This document shows positions 7,513-14,726 of a stretch of DNA of 21,668 bases, piece by piece. Within the stretch, counting starts at the first letter, position 1. Each line of letters begins with the position of its first letter. The position numbers and the translations under genes are program-made. This stretch comes from CAZHJK01 sp964533275. Its GTDB lineage: Bacteria; Bacillota; Clostridia; Eubacteriales; Garciellaceae. The stretch covers positions 1 through 21,668 of the forward strand of contig CAZHJK010000034.1 in assembly GCA_964533275.1 (NCBI GenBank). The letters are read 5' to 3'. The notes under the pieces are model-generated. The model was not told the DNA's origin and did no database searches. It was given only the letters and a program-made list of their open reading frames with translations.

Positions 7513-7995
7513 TTACTCTATTTCTGTTTTAAATAAATACACAATATTTTTTGCGCTTTGGAATTTAATTCCTTTGTTAGGGTTCTTAATATTTTCACTA
7601 ACATTATGAATATAAATATTTATAGGTTCATCATACTCCGTTGTAACCACTTCTATTACATCACCATCATATACTTCAATATTAATTATATCTTTATCAA
7701 CATGGGCGTCTTCAATCAATATGCCATTTTTCAATAGAGTTAAGTTTTTATAACTCGATAATTTTTCAATCTCTATTTCTACCCATCCTGGAGGATTATA
7801 TATTGCACTTTCTTCGATTGCTATAACATTACCATTATTATTACTACCGATAATTGTTCTTATTGTATCACTAGAAAGAAAAAACTGTACAAATACTAAG
7901 GAGAGAAGACCAAGTATTGATATTTTCAATATGGTATTTTCCACTTTTTTTGAGTGGTAGGGGTCATTTAATAATTTTTTTATATTTCTTCTCAT
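7513..7995 (-). CDS. Membrane-anchored protein of unknown function
   Basis: I do not recognise this 160-residue protein. Residues 1-22 are basic, about 25-41 form one hydrophobic segment (ILGLLSLVFVQFF), and the rest is acidic and looks beta-rich (about 70-130). That suggests a type II membrane protein with an extracytoplasmic domain. There are no cysteines and no motif I can name. An in-frame ATG at 8022 has no ribosome binding site and would translate the AGGAGG itself, whereas the ATG at 7995 has AGGAGG nine bases upstream; 7995 is therefore chosen. It sits 75 bases after the flavoprotein gene and ahead of the cmk unit, and is probably the last gene of the 9927-7513 unit. Confidence 0.72.
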   Translation of the reverse strand: MRRNIKKLLNDPYHSKKVENTILKISILGLLSLVFVQFFLSSDTIRTIIGSNNNGNVIAIEESAIYNPPGWVEIEIEKLSSYKNLTLLKNGILIEDAHVDKDIINIEVYDGDVIEVVTTEYDEPINIYIHNVSENIKNPNKGIKFQSAKNIVYLFKTEIE

Positions 7996-8070
7996 TTTTT
8001 CCTTCCTCCTAATAATTGACATTGTTATATTCTATGGTATGCAATACAATTATGAATAATGCAAAACACC

Positions 8071-9297
8071 TTAACAATTCATACCTGCTAAATATCCAGT
8101 CGAAAAAGCAATTTGCAGATTATATCCACCAGTAAGTGCATCTACATCTATAACTTCCCCTGCAAAATATAATCCCCTAATTAATTTTGACTCCATTGTA
8201 GATGGATTAATTTCTTTTGTATCAACTCCTCCTGCAGTTACTATAGCTTCATTTATAGGGCGCAAGTTTTCAATAGTGAATATAAAGTTTTGCATTAATG
8301 TTACTAGTTTCTTTCTCTCTTCCCTTGTTATCTGATGTACAAACTTACTTTCATTTATATTTGAAAGCTTAATTATTACCGGAATTAATTTACTAGGAAA
8401 CAAATCCTGTAAAGAATTCTTATATTGTTTCCTTGATTTTTTTTCAAAATCTCTTTGTAATCTCGAATCTAATTGTTCTTCTGTAAGAGCAGGTTTTAAA
8501 TTTATTGAAATAGAGTATTGTGAATATGGAGTTTCCATATCTGCACTTAAAGATAGAATTATTGGTCCAGATACACCATAGTGTGTAAATATCATTTCTC
8601 CGAATTCTTTTTTTACTATTTTATCTTTTTTATATAGTGTAACTTCAACATTTTTTAAAGATAAACCTTGTAAATCTTTTACCCATAATTCATTAACTAC
8701 AATGGGTACTAATGAAGGATATGGTTTAATTATATTATGTCCTAATTCCTCGGACATTCTAATACCATGTCCTGTAGAGCCAGTTTTAGGATATGACATT
8801 CCTCCTGTTGCTATTATTACCTTATCCGCCCTAATTTTTTCTCCTGTTGAAAGTATTATTCCGTTTATAATATTCTTTTTGTCTACCATTATCTTTTTAA
8901 CATCTTGATTTAGATGTATATTTACATTATTATTATTCATAAATTTATGTAAAGCTTTTATTATATCATTAGATTTATCAGATTTAGGAAATACCCTGTT
9001 TCCCCTTTCGATCTTAGAAGGAACCCCTAAATTATTAAAAAAAGTTATTAAATCTTCATTGGTAAAAGAATAGAGGGCACTATATAAAAAAAGGGGATTT
9101 CTCTTTATATTTTCCATAATTGTTTCAATATCTGAAATATTAGTAAAATTGCATCTTCCCTTACCAGTAATAAATATTTTCTTTCCTAATTTATCATTTT
9201 TTTCGTATAAATGAACATCGTATCCTCGATTACTAGCAAAACCTGCAGCAATCATCCCTGCTGCTCCTCCACCTATTACAATAATTTTATTTCCCAT
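8071..9297 (-). CDS. FAD-dependent oxidoreductase, HI0933/YhiN (BaiN-like) family
   Basis: This is a 408-residue flavoprotein. An N-terminal dinucleotide-binding motif (G9-G-G-A-A-G14) is followed by GKGRCNFTN (45-53), the GGMSYPKTGSTGHG block, and a C-terminal FAD contact region around 380-405 (GEVIDVDALTGGYNLQIA). This set is typical of the HI0933 family. Databases label members BaiN or 'aminoacetone oxidase', but the physiological substrate is unknown for most, and bile-acid chemistry should not be assumed here. The ATG at 9297 has only a GGGG-type ribosome binding site. It lies 12 bases behind the histidine phosphatase gene, in one operon with it. Confidence 0.88.
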   Translation of the reverse strand: MGNKIIVIGGGAAGMIAAGFASNRGYDVHLYEKNDKLGKKIFITGKGRCNFTNISDIETIMENIKRNPLFLYSALYSFTNEDLITFFNNLGVPSKIERGNRVFPKSDKSNDIIKALHKFMNNNNVNIHLNQDVKKIMVDKKNIINGIILSTGEKIRADKVIIATGGMSYPKTGSTGHGIRMSEELGHNIIKPYPSLVPIVVNELWVKDLQGLSLKNVEVTLYKKDKIVKKEFGEMIFTHYGVSGPIILSLSADMETPYSQYSISINLKPALTEEQLDSRLQRDFEKKSRKQYKNSLQDLFPSKLIPVIIKLSNINESKFVHQITREERKKLVTLMQNFIFTIENLRPINEAIVTAGGVDTKEINPSTMESKLIRGLYFAGEVIDVDALTGGYNLQIAFSTGYLAGMNC

Positions 9298-9309
9298 ATA
9301 AATACCCCA

Positions 9310-9927
9310 CTATTTATTAATATTTGACAAATGACATGTATCATTTAATTTAACAAGTACATTATAATCTTCCTTAAAATCTATTATATTAATTGCTGTA
9401 TTATCCTGCCTTATTTTCTTATAATTACTTAAATCTATATCTAATAATCCAAAAATAATAGTTTTAATGGCAACACCATGGGATACTAATACGATATTTT
9501 TATTTGGATGTTTCTTTATAATATTATACACACCCTTCATAGCTCTTTCTTGTACCTGTAGCATAGTTTCAGCACCGGGTATTTGAGCAATATGAGGGGT
9601 ATTTCTCCAGATATTATATGTATCTTGATATTTTAATTTAATATCATCAATAGTAAGACCTTCCCATTTACCAAAATTCATTTCTCGAATATCAGATATA
9701 ACATGAACAGGCTTATTAATTTTATTACCCAATATCTTTGCAGTTTCATAAGCTCTAGATAAATCGCTTGAGTATATAAAATCAATGTTTTCTTCTTTTA
9801 ATCTATTAGCAAAACACTCTGCCTGAATTTTCCCTTTTTCAGATAAAACAATATCTTGAATTCCTTGTGCTCTTCTCTCTTCATTCCATAAAGTCTCACC
9901 ATGTCTTATTATAAATAATCTTGTCAT
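9310..9927 (-). CDS. Histidine phosphatase family protein (phosphoglycerate-mutase-like)
   Basis: This 205-residue protein has the family signature RHGET near the N terminus with phospho-acceptor H9, R58 in SSDLSRAYETA, the acid residue E82 in REMNFGKWEG, and the second histidine H150 in VSHGVAIK. These support a branch-1 phosphatase or cofactor-dependent mutase acting on small phosphorylated compounds. Short bacterial members include CobC-like and PhoE-like phosphatases, and the substrate here cannot be told. AGGAGG precedes the ATG at 9927. It is the first gene of a unit with the flavoprotein and the small membrane protein. Confidence 0.9.
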   Translation of the reverse strand: MTRLFIIRHGETLWNEERRAQGIQDIVLSEKGKIQAECFANRLKEENIDFIYSSDLSRAYETAKILGNKINKPVHVISDIREMNFGKWEGLTIDDIKLKYQDTYNIWRNTPHIAQIPGAETMLQVQERAMKGVYNIIKKHPNKNIVLVSHGVAIKTIIFGLLDIDLSNYKKIRQDNTAINIIDFKEDYNVLVKLNDTCHLSNINK

Positions 9928-9958
9928 AATAATCCTCCTACATATTTATATCATGCCT

Positions 9959-9967
9959 ATTATAACA
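9959..9967 (-). promoter_or_regulatory. Extended -10 promoter for the histidine phosphatase unit
   Basis: On the minus strand the sequence is TGTTATAAT, a consensus -10 with the TG extension. No clear -35 is present; its expected place falls inside the preceding terminator stem. It is about 30 bases upstream of the start codon at 9927. Confidence 0.45.
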
Positions 9968-9981
9968 TTTATTAAAACATT

Positions 9982-10017
9982 AAATAATCCTACGACTTTT
10001 AAGTCATAGGATTATTT
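9982..10017 (-). terminator. Terminator directly after the RpiR-type regulator gene
   Basis: An 11-bp perfect stem (9982-9992 with 10007-10017) continues past one C-A mismatch into GACT/AGTC around a four-base loop. The hairpin abuts the stop codon at 10018. The minus-strand tail after the stem is only moderately T-rich (AATGTTTT); the plus-strand side has TTTTT. Confidence 0.65.
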
Positions 10018-10920
10018 TTATATTTTTCCCATTCTATCTTTGCTAGTATATATTTCGTAACGCTCCCATATTTTTTCCAAGTCTTCAAATGTTTTTGTAA
10101 TTTTTTCTCTTTCACCCATACCTAATGATACAATTAGTGCATTCATAAGGCTTAAAGGAACAACTAGTGAATCTACAAAAGACACCATGTTGCTTCTTGC
10201 AATTAACTTATAGTCAGATAATTCGATTAAAGGAGATAAATCACTATCTGTTATTGCTATTACTTGAGAGCCTTTTTCTTTTACAAATTCTAATATTTGT
10301 GCAGTTTTTCTTGAATATCTAGGAAAGCTAATTCCTATAACTACATCATCACTTGTAACATTTATAAGCTGCTCATATATATCACTAATACCATAGCTTA
10401 CTACTCTTACATTATCTAGTATTAAATTTAAATAAAAACCAAGAAATTCAGTTAAAACTGTTGTGGTACGAAAACCAACTATATAAATGTTCTTTGCCTT
10501 ATGTAAAATTTCAACTATTTTTGAAAATTCTTCTCTATCTAGTTCATTTAATGTTGCTTGAATATTTTCTATATCAGATTTTATTACATCTCTAATGATA
10601 GAATCTTGTGTAATCTGATTATTTGATAATTCCAATCTCTGGACAGTAGTTAATTTGGTTTTAATAAGTTCCTGTAGTGCTTTTTGTAGTTTTGGATAGC
10701 CACTATAGCCAAGTGCGTTTGCAAACCTTACAACTGTAGATTCACTTACATCTACAGTTTCACCGAGTAATGAAGCAGTCATAAATGCTGCTTTATCATA
10801 ATGATCCAAAATATAATTAGCAATCATTTTTTGACTCTTACTTAATCTAGAATATTTTAGCTTAATTCTTTCCATAAGATTAATTTCATTTTTGATAAAT
10901 TCTTTATTATAATCTGTCAC
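10018..10920 (-). CDS. MurR/RpiR-family transcriptional regulator (HTH + SIS domains)
   Basis: This is a 300-residue regulator. The N-terminal HTH_6 domain covers about 15-90, with the recognition region VSESTVVRFANALGYSGYP near 58-76. A SIS sugar-phosphate-binding domain covers about 142-265 (IYIVGFRTTT, VVIGISFPRYSRKT). The family usually senses phosphorylated sugars or amino-sugar compounds and controls the matching pathway. No sugar gene lies nearby; the preceding operon is korDABC. The start is GTG at 10920 with AAAGGAG eight bases upstream. The promoter is bracketed by a perfect inverted repeat (10942-11001), which suggests autoregulation. The ligand is unknown. Confidence 0.92.
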   Translation of the reverse strand: MTDYNKEFIKNEINLMERIKLKYSRLSKSQKMIANYILDHYDKAAFMTASLLGETVDVSESTVVRFANALGYSGYPKLQKALQELIKTKLTTVQRLELSNNQITQDSIIRDVIKSDIENIQATLNELDREEFSKIVEILHKAKNIYIVGFRTTTVLTEFLGFYLNLILDNVRVVSYGISDIYEQLINVTSDDVVIGISFPRYSRKTAQILEFVKEKGSQVIAITDSDLSPLIELSDYKLIARSNMVSFVDSLVVPLSLMNALIVSLGMGEREKITKTFEDLEKIWERYEIYTSKDRMGKI

Positions 10921-10941
10921 AGACTTTTCTCCTTTAAAATA

Positions 10942-11001
10942 GGAAATTGTATAAATCTTATATTAAGTTTATAAATAATTTATTGATTTTATACAATTTC
11001 C
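10942..11001. promoter_or_regulatory. Perfect 14-bp inverted repeat around the RpiR gene promoter (putative operator)
   Basis: The arm GGAAATTGTATAAA (10942-10955) is repeated in exact reverse complement at 10988-11001, with 32 bases between. The right arm contains the -35 hexamer of the promoter below, and the left arm falls just after the predicted start site. This is a typical position for a self-repressing regulator. A long-loop hairpin is the alternative, but the loop would be 32 bases and no T-run follows. Confidence 0.6.
10968..10996 (-). promoter_or_regulatory. Promoter of the RpiR-type regulator gene
   Basis: A -35 TTGTAT (10991-10996) and a -10 TATAAA (10968-10973) are spaced 17 bases apart on the minus strand. 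Transcription would begin near 10961, about 40 bases before the GTG start. Confidence 0.5.
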
Positions 11002-11052
11002 CTTATTTAATTATTAAATGGAAGAATCAAATTATGTCAAATCAAACTTATC

Positions 11053-11580
11053 TTATAGCACTAAATTTTCTCCCATATCAAAGGCCTTGATATTCAGTTC
11101 CTCTGTTCCCTTTGGAACTCTTTTAAGAATAGCTTCCTTTAATATTTTCCTATCAACTAATTTAGTGATTTTATTAAAAGCACCAAGAGCAACAATATTA
11201 GCTACCATTGATTTTTTTAAGACATCGTTAGTAGTAGATAATATAGGTACTTGATATACTTTAAAATTGTTTAAGTCAGAAATTTCAACCTTTTCATCCA
11301 CAATTATAATACCGCCCTCTTGCACATCAACTATATATTTATCAAATGCCTCTTGAGTTAATGAAAGTAAAATATCAGGTTTTCGAACCTTTGGAAAATC
11401 AATTTCTCCTTCACTTATAATTACTTCTGCCTTACTTGCCCCACCCCTTGCTTCGGGTCCGTATGATTGAGATTGTATAGCATTGTCACCATTCATTATA
11501 GCTGCTTCTGCTAGTATAATTCCCATAAGAATTATCCCTTGTCCCCCTGAACCACTTAGGCGTATTTCTTTGTATTCCAT
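11053..11580 (-). CDS. korC: 2-oxoacid:ferredoxin oxidoreductase, gamma subunit
   Basis: This is the gamma subunit of a four-part 2-oxoacid:ferredoxin oxidoreductase, which oxidatively decarboxylates a 2-oxoacid to acyl-CoA and reduces ferredoxin. In 175 residues it shows the family start GSGGQGIILMG (10-20) and SQSYGPEARGGASKAEVIIS, typical of this subunit. It begins two bases after the korB stop, with GGAGGTG before the ATG. It is the last gene of korDABC; the 132 bases that follow hold the promoter and inverted repeat of the regulator gene, with no terminator, so some readthrough is possible. Confidence 0.93.
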   Translation of the reverse strand: MEYKEIRLSGSGGQGIILMGIILAEAAIMNGDNAIQSQSYGPEARGGASKAEVIISEGEIDFPKVRKPDILLSLTQEAFDKYIVDVQEGGIIIVDEKVEISDLNNFKVYQVPILSTTNDVLKKSMVANIVALGAFNKITKLVDRKILKEAILKRVPKGTEELNIKAFDMGENLVL

Positions 11581-11582
11581 TT

Positions 11583-12404
11583 TTACACCTCCTCTTTTAG
11601 CCTTTCTATAAGTTTTTTGTATTCTTCAGTATATTCAGGATGACTTTCATTTTTTAATTCTCCTATTATTATCTTTCCTTCTAATTTTTCTGGTGGTAAT
11701 TTCTCTGCAGCTTTGATATTTACAGCTATATTCTTTAATCGTTTCATCATTTCTACTGAATCTCCAACTTTGTTTTTTCTTCCAAAATAAGTTGGGCAAT
11801 CACTAACTGCTTCAATTACAGAAAAACCTTTGTTCTCCATACCCTTTGCAATAGAATTAATTAATGCTTGTGTATGGTAAGCAGTTCCTCTTGCAACATA
11901 ACTTGCACCTGCAGCCGCTGCTACGTTACAAATATCGAAAACAGGATCAATATTTCCATAGGGTGCAGTTGTACCCATTAAAGATGTAGGTGTTGTTGGG
12001 GAGTATTGCCCGCCAGTCATTCCATAAATATTATTATTAAAAATAATAGTTGTTATATCAATATTCCTTCTGCATGCATGTATGAAATGGTTTCCTCCTA
12101 TAGCTGTTGCATCTCCATCTCCTGTGATAACTATCACCTTTAGATTTGGATTAGCCATTTTAATACCTGTTGCAAAGGGTAATGCTCTTCCATGTGTTGT
12201 ATGCAATGTATTAAAATCCATATAACCAGTGGCTCTAGAAGAACACCCAATCCCTGATACAATACAAACATCTTCTTGTTTATATCCAAGTTTATCAATT
12301 GCTCGAATAACAGCATTCATAGAAGTTCCATGGGTACAACCAGGACACCAAATATGAGGTAGTTTATCCATTCTATAATATTTCTCAACTAAATTACTTG
12401 CCAT
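11583..12404 (-). CDS. korB: 2-oxoacid:ferredoxin oxidoreductase, beta (TPP-binding) subunit
   Basis: The thiamine-diphosphate subunit holds GDGD (95-98) and NNIYGMTGGQ (about 124-133), the TPP/Mg motif. Cysteines C20 and C23 (WCPGC), C54 (GIGCSS) and C203 (DCPTYFG) fit the expected 4Fe-4S cluster. The GMTGGQYSPTTP segment resembles 2-oxoglutarate-type (KorB) enzymes more than pyruvate ones, but other branched or aryl 2-oxoacids remain possible. The 273-residue length is normal. The start overlaps korA by 11 bases, with GGAGG upstream. Confidence 0.94.
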   Translation of the reverse strand: MASNLVEKYYRMDKLPHIWCPGCTHGTSMNAVIRAIDKLGYKQEDVCIVSGIGCSSRATGYMDFNTLHTTHGRALPFATGIKMANPNLKVIVITGDGDATAIGGNHFIHACRRNIDITTIIFNNNIYGMTGGQYSPTTPTSLMGTTAPYGNIDPVFDICNVAAAAGASYVARGTAYHTQALINSIAKGMENKGFSVIEAVSDCPTYFGRKNKVGDSVEMMKRLKNIAVNIKAAEKLPPEKLEGKIIIGELKNESHPEYTEEYKKLIERLKEEV

Positions 12405-13539
12405 TATTTTCGACCTCCCCTATTTTAGACAAAATTTCTTCAGGAGTTATTATTTCTCCATTAGCTTTGCCTAATAAATGGACATTTGCATCAGATTTAA
12501 TTATGCGTTCTACTTCTAATACTAATTGACCCATATTCATTTCTGTTACAATAACATGTTCTGCCTTTTTCCCTAATTCTTTTAGCCTTTCTTCAGGAAA
12601 AGGCCAAATTGTAATAGGTCTAAATAATCCAATTTTCTTTCCTTTATCCCTAGCTTCTTTAACAGCACTTTTTGCAGATCTTGCTATTGAACCATAAGCA
12701 ACTAAGATAATATCCGCATCTTCAGTTTCATATTCATCGTATTTAACTATATCATCTCTATACATTTCTATTTTATTTAACAATCTATTAATTTGTTTTT
12801 TAGCGTTTTCGGGATTAGTACTAGGAAAACCCGTTTCATCATGAGTTAATCCTGTCACATGATATCTATAACCTTCTCCAAAACTAGCCATTGGTGGAAT
12901 TAAATCTTCTGTTTCTTCATAGGGTAAATATTTTTCTTTGTCTTTAGAAGGTTTTTTTCTATTAACTATTTCTAATGATGCCTTATCAGGAATTTCGATT
13001 CTTTCTCTCATATGTGCCACCACTTCATCCATTAATAGAATTACTGGAACACGATATTTTTCTGATAAATTAAAGGCTTTTATAGCAAACATATAAGCTT
13101 CCTTAACTGTAGATGGTGAGATAACTATTATAGGATGATCCCCATGGGTACCCCATCTTGATTGCATTACCTCTCCCTGGGCTGGTGAAGTAGGTAATCC
13201 AGTACTAGGACCTCCTCTTTGTACATTTACAACTACACAAGGTACTTCAGTTATACAAGCAAAACCAAGATTTTCTTGTTTTAATGAAAACCCTGGGCCA
13301 CTAGTTGCTGTCATTGATTTTAATCCTGCAAGAGAAGCACCTATAATTGCAGCCATACTTGCAATTTCATCTTCCATTTGAATAAATTTACCACCAAGTT
13401 TGGGTAATTTCTGAGCAGAAAGCTCAGCTAGCTCAGTAGAAGGTGTAATTGGATAACCAGCAAAAAAACGCATTCCAGCATCTAAAGCGCCTTGAACACA
13501 TGCCTCATTTCCCTGCATTAAAAACACATTATTTTTCAT
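12394..13539 (-). CDS. korA: 2-oxoacid:ferredoxin oxidoreductase, alpha subunit
   Basis: This 381-residue alpha subunit carries GYPITPSTE near residues 28-36, QMEDEIASMAAIIGAS, TATSGPGFSLKQE, and QRGGPSTGLPT with an AQGE segment, all typical of the pyrimidine-binding and interface region of 2-oxoglutarate-type oxidoreductases. It works with the beta subunit to form the active site. It overlaps korD by 11 bases and korB by 11 bases, so the operon is tightly coupled. The ATG at 13539 has a GGGGG-type ribosome binding site. Confidence 0.95.
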   Translation of the reverse strand: MKNNVFLMQGNEACVQGALDAGMRFFAGYPITPSTELAELSAQKLPKLGGKFIQMEDEIASMAAIIGASLAGLKSMTATSGPGFSLKQENLGFACITEVPCVVVNVQRGGPSTGLPTSPAQGEVMQSRWGTHGDHPIIVISPSTVKEAYMFAIKAFNLSEKYRVPVILLMDEVVAHMRERIEIPDKASLEIVNRKKPSKDKEKYLPYEETEDLIPPMASFGEGYRYHVTGLTHDETGFPSTNPENAKKQINRLLNKIEMYRDDIVKYDEYETEDADIILVAYGSIARSAKSAVKEARDKGKKIGLFRPITIWPFPEERLKELGKKAEHVIVTEMNMGQLVLEVERIIKSDANVHLLGKANGEIITPEEILSKIGEVENNGK

Positions 13540-13741
13540 CTTCTTTTCCCCCTAAATAAATAGCAAAGTCTGGACATCTTAATTCACATAAACCACATTG
13601 TGTACATGCTTCTATATTAACTATTTCTACTTTCCCTTCCTTAAGTTCTAATACACTTGCAGGACAGAAAGCAACACATATGCCACAACCCTTACACCAA
13701 TCCTTGTTCACAATAACTTTTTCAGAAACCTTATCAGTCAT
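13529..13741 (-). CDS. korD: 2-oxoacid:ferredoxin oxidoreductase, delta (ferredoxin-like) subunit
   Basis: This 70-residue protein has two classical 4Fe-4S motifs, C16-x2-C19-x2-C22-x3-C26 followed by Pro, and C46-x2-C49-x2-C52-x3-C56 followed by Pro. It passes electrons from the catalytic subunits to ferredoxin. It is the first gene of korDABC, with GGAGG upstream. The kor promoter lies at 13802-13832. Confidence 0.95.
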   Translation of the reverse strand: MTDKVSEKVIVNKDWCKGCGICVAFCPASVLELKEGKVEIVNIEACTQCGLCELRCPDFAIYLGGKEDEK

Positions 13742-13768
13742 ATTCTCCCCCTCCTTTTAATAAAAATC

Positions 13769-13790
13769 ACATATATATAAATCTATATGT
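13769..13790. repeat. Small inverted repeat in the korD leader
   Basis: ACATATA (13769-13775) and TATATGT (13784-13790) form a perfect seven-base inverted repeat with an eight-base gap, just after the expected korD transcription start. It could be an operator half-site pair or a weak RNA hairpin. AT-richness makes chance possible. Confidence 0.3.
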
Positions 13791-13801
13791 ATACTTCTAT
13801 C

Positions 13802-13832
13802 ATTATAACAATAAATCCTTCATTTTTTGCAA
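13802..13832 (-). promoter_or_regulatory. Extended -10 promoter for korDABC
   Basis: The minus strand reads TGTTATAAT (13802-13810), a consensus -10 with TG extension. A TTGCAA at 13827-13832 could serve as a -35, at a long 19-base spacing. A 16-base palindrome TATAAAAATTTTTATA (13849-13864) lies just upstream; it may be only low-complexity A/T sequence. The korD leader from here is about 55 bases. Confidence 0.5.
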
Positions 13833-13934
13833 TAAAAATTTCTTTTTTTATAAAAATTTTTATATTTTGCAATTATTTTTTCATTTTGATATTCAAAATA
13901 TGGATTTACAGCTTGAAGAATGTGTTTAAGACAA

Positions 13935-13972
13935 AACTTATTTGCACTAATTCCTCAATAATCAAATAAGTT
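13935..13972. repeat. Perfect 10-bp inverted repeat between korD and the plus-strand gene
   Basis: AACTTATTTG (13935-13944) and its exact reverse complement (13963-13972) are separated by 18 bases. The repeat lies in the 328-base divergent region 13742-14069 and could be an operator controlling either side. That region otherwise holds the promoters described here and A/T-rich filler. Confidence 0.4.
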
Positions 13973-14005
13973 GAAATTTTATACAAATACTATTAATAAC
14001 AAGAT

Positions 14006-14035
14006 ACGACAAATAATGAATACAATTAATATAAT
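14006..14035 (+). promoter_or_regulatory. Candidate promoter for the plus-strand gene at 14070
   Basis: A consensus -10 TATAAT (14030-14035) is preceded 18 bases upstream by ACGACA (14006-14011), which matches four of six -35 bases. It would give a short leader of about 28 bases before the TTG start. Confidence 0.35.
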
Positions 14036-14069
14036 TATATACAAGGAAAGTTAGAATAGGAGTGATATT

Positions 14070-14726
14070 TTGATTCTGATAGATGATGCTGGAAGTGGTA
14101 GTCTTATAGGCGGGACATGTATAGGAGTTTATCGTGTAGAAACAAATGAATATAAATACGAAATAATTCCGATTGATTTATATAATGAAGAAAACTTTCA
14201 AAAAAAACTTTATTTGAATTATGTTATTGAAATTATATCAGATTTTTTTAAAGATCTAAATGTTTCACTAGAAGAAGAGATTTATGTTTGTAGAGGTTAT
14301 ATGTTTGATGAATTAAGAAAATGGTTAAAAAAGAATGGTTTTAACTGGTATAATGCCAAAATAGGTGAACCATTACAAAACATTATAGAAACAACATTTG
14401 AAAATTATACTATAAAATTAGGATTACCTGCTAATTTCATTAAATACAATCATTATCCATTTCATTTTCATCAACTACTTAAATGGATTTATGCTGATTA
14501 TAAAAATAGATCTATTCTATGTAAAACGGGATGGAAAAGCTGGAAAAAGTTTGGTAAGCTCCCATATGAGACTTATTACTTACAAATTAAAAAGTCTAAT
14601 TACTATTGTTTATATTGCGGTGAAAAGATAAATGATTATGCAATCGTAAAAGTAATAACTTATTTTAGTAATAAAAGACAACATGTTTTTCTTCATGAGA
14701 TGTGTGGCATTGAAAATGAAAATTAA
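14070..14726 (+). CDS. Unknown protein, possible RNase H-like fold with C-terminal CxxC...HxxC zinc site
   Basis: I cannot name this 218-residue protein. It opens with ILIDDAGSGSLIGGTCIGVYR, a hydrophobic strand ending in two aspartates (D5, D6) and then a glycine-rich turn, reminiscent of the first strand of RNase H/RuvC-like nucleases. A helix (about 42-62), IYVCRGYMFD (71-80) and KIGEPLQNIIE (97-107) follow. The C terminus has C180-x2-C183 and H209-x2-C212, a likely zinc-binding pair. The start is TTG with GGAG seven bases upstream. It is the only plus-strand protein gene in the window, and its stop overlaps that of convergent mnmM by four bases. Codon use looks like its neighbours, so recent transfer is not evident. 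The nuclease idea is a weak inference. Confidence 0.75.
   Translation: MILIDDAGSGSLIGGTCIGVYRVETNEYKYEIIPIDLYNEENFQKKLYLNYVIEIISDFFKDLNVSLEEEIYVCRGYMFDELRKWLKKNGFNWYNAKIGEPLQNIIETTFENYTIKLGLPANFIKYNHYPFHFHQLLKWIYADYKNRSILCKTGWKSWKKFGKLPYETYYLQIKKSNYYCLYCGEKINDYAIVKVITYFSNKRQHVFLHEMCGIENEN

Noticed and set aside
8071..9297. Bile-acid enzyme BaiN
   Set aside because: The similarity is to the broad HI0933 family; no other bai gene is nearby, so the specific function is not supported.
13787..13969. 60-codon plus-strand frame in the kor control region
   Set aside because: It is made of A/T-rich low-complexity codons (Phe, Ile, Lys), overlaps the kor promoter, and has no ribosome binding site.
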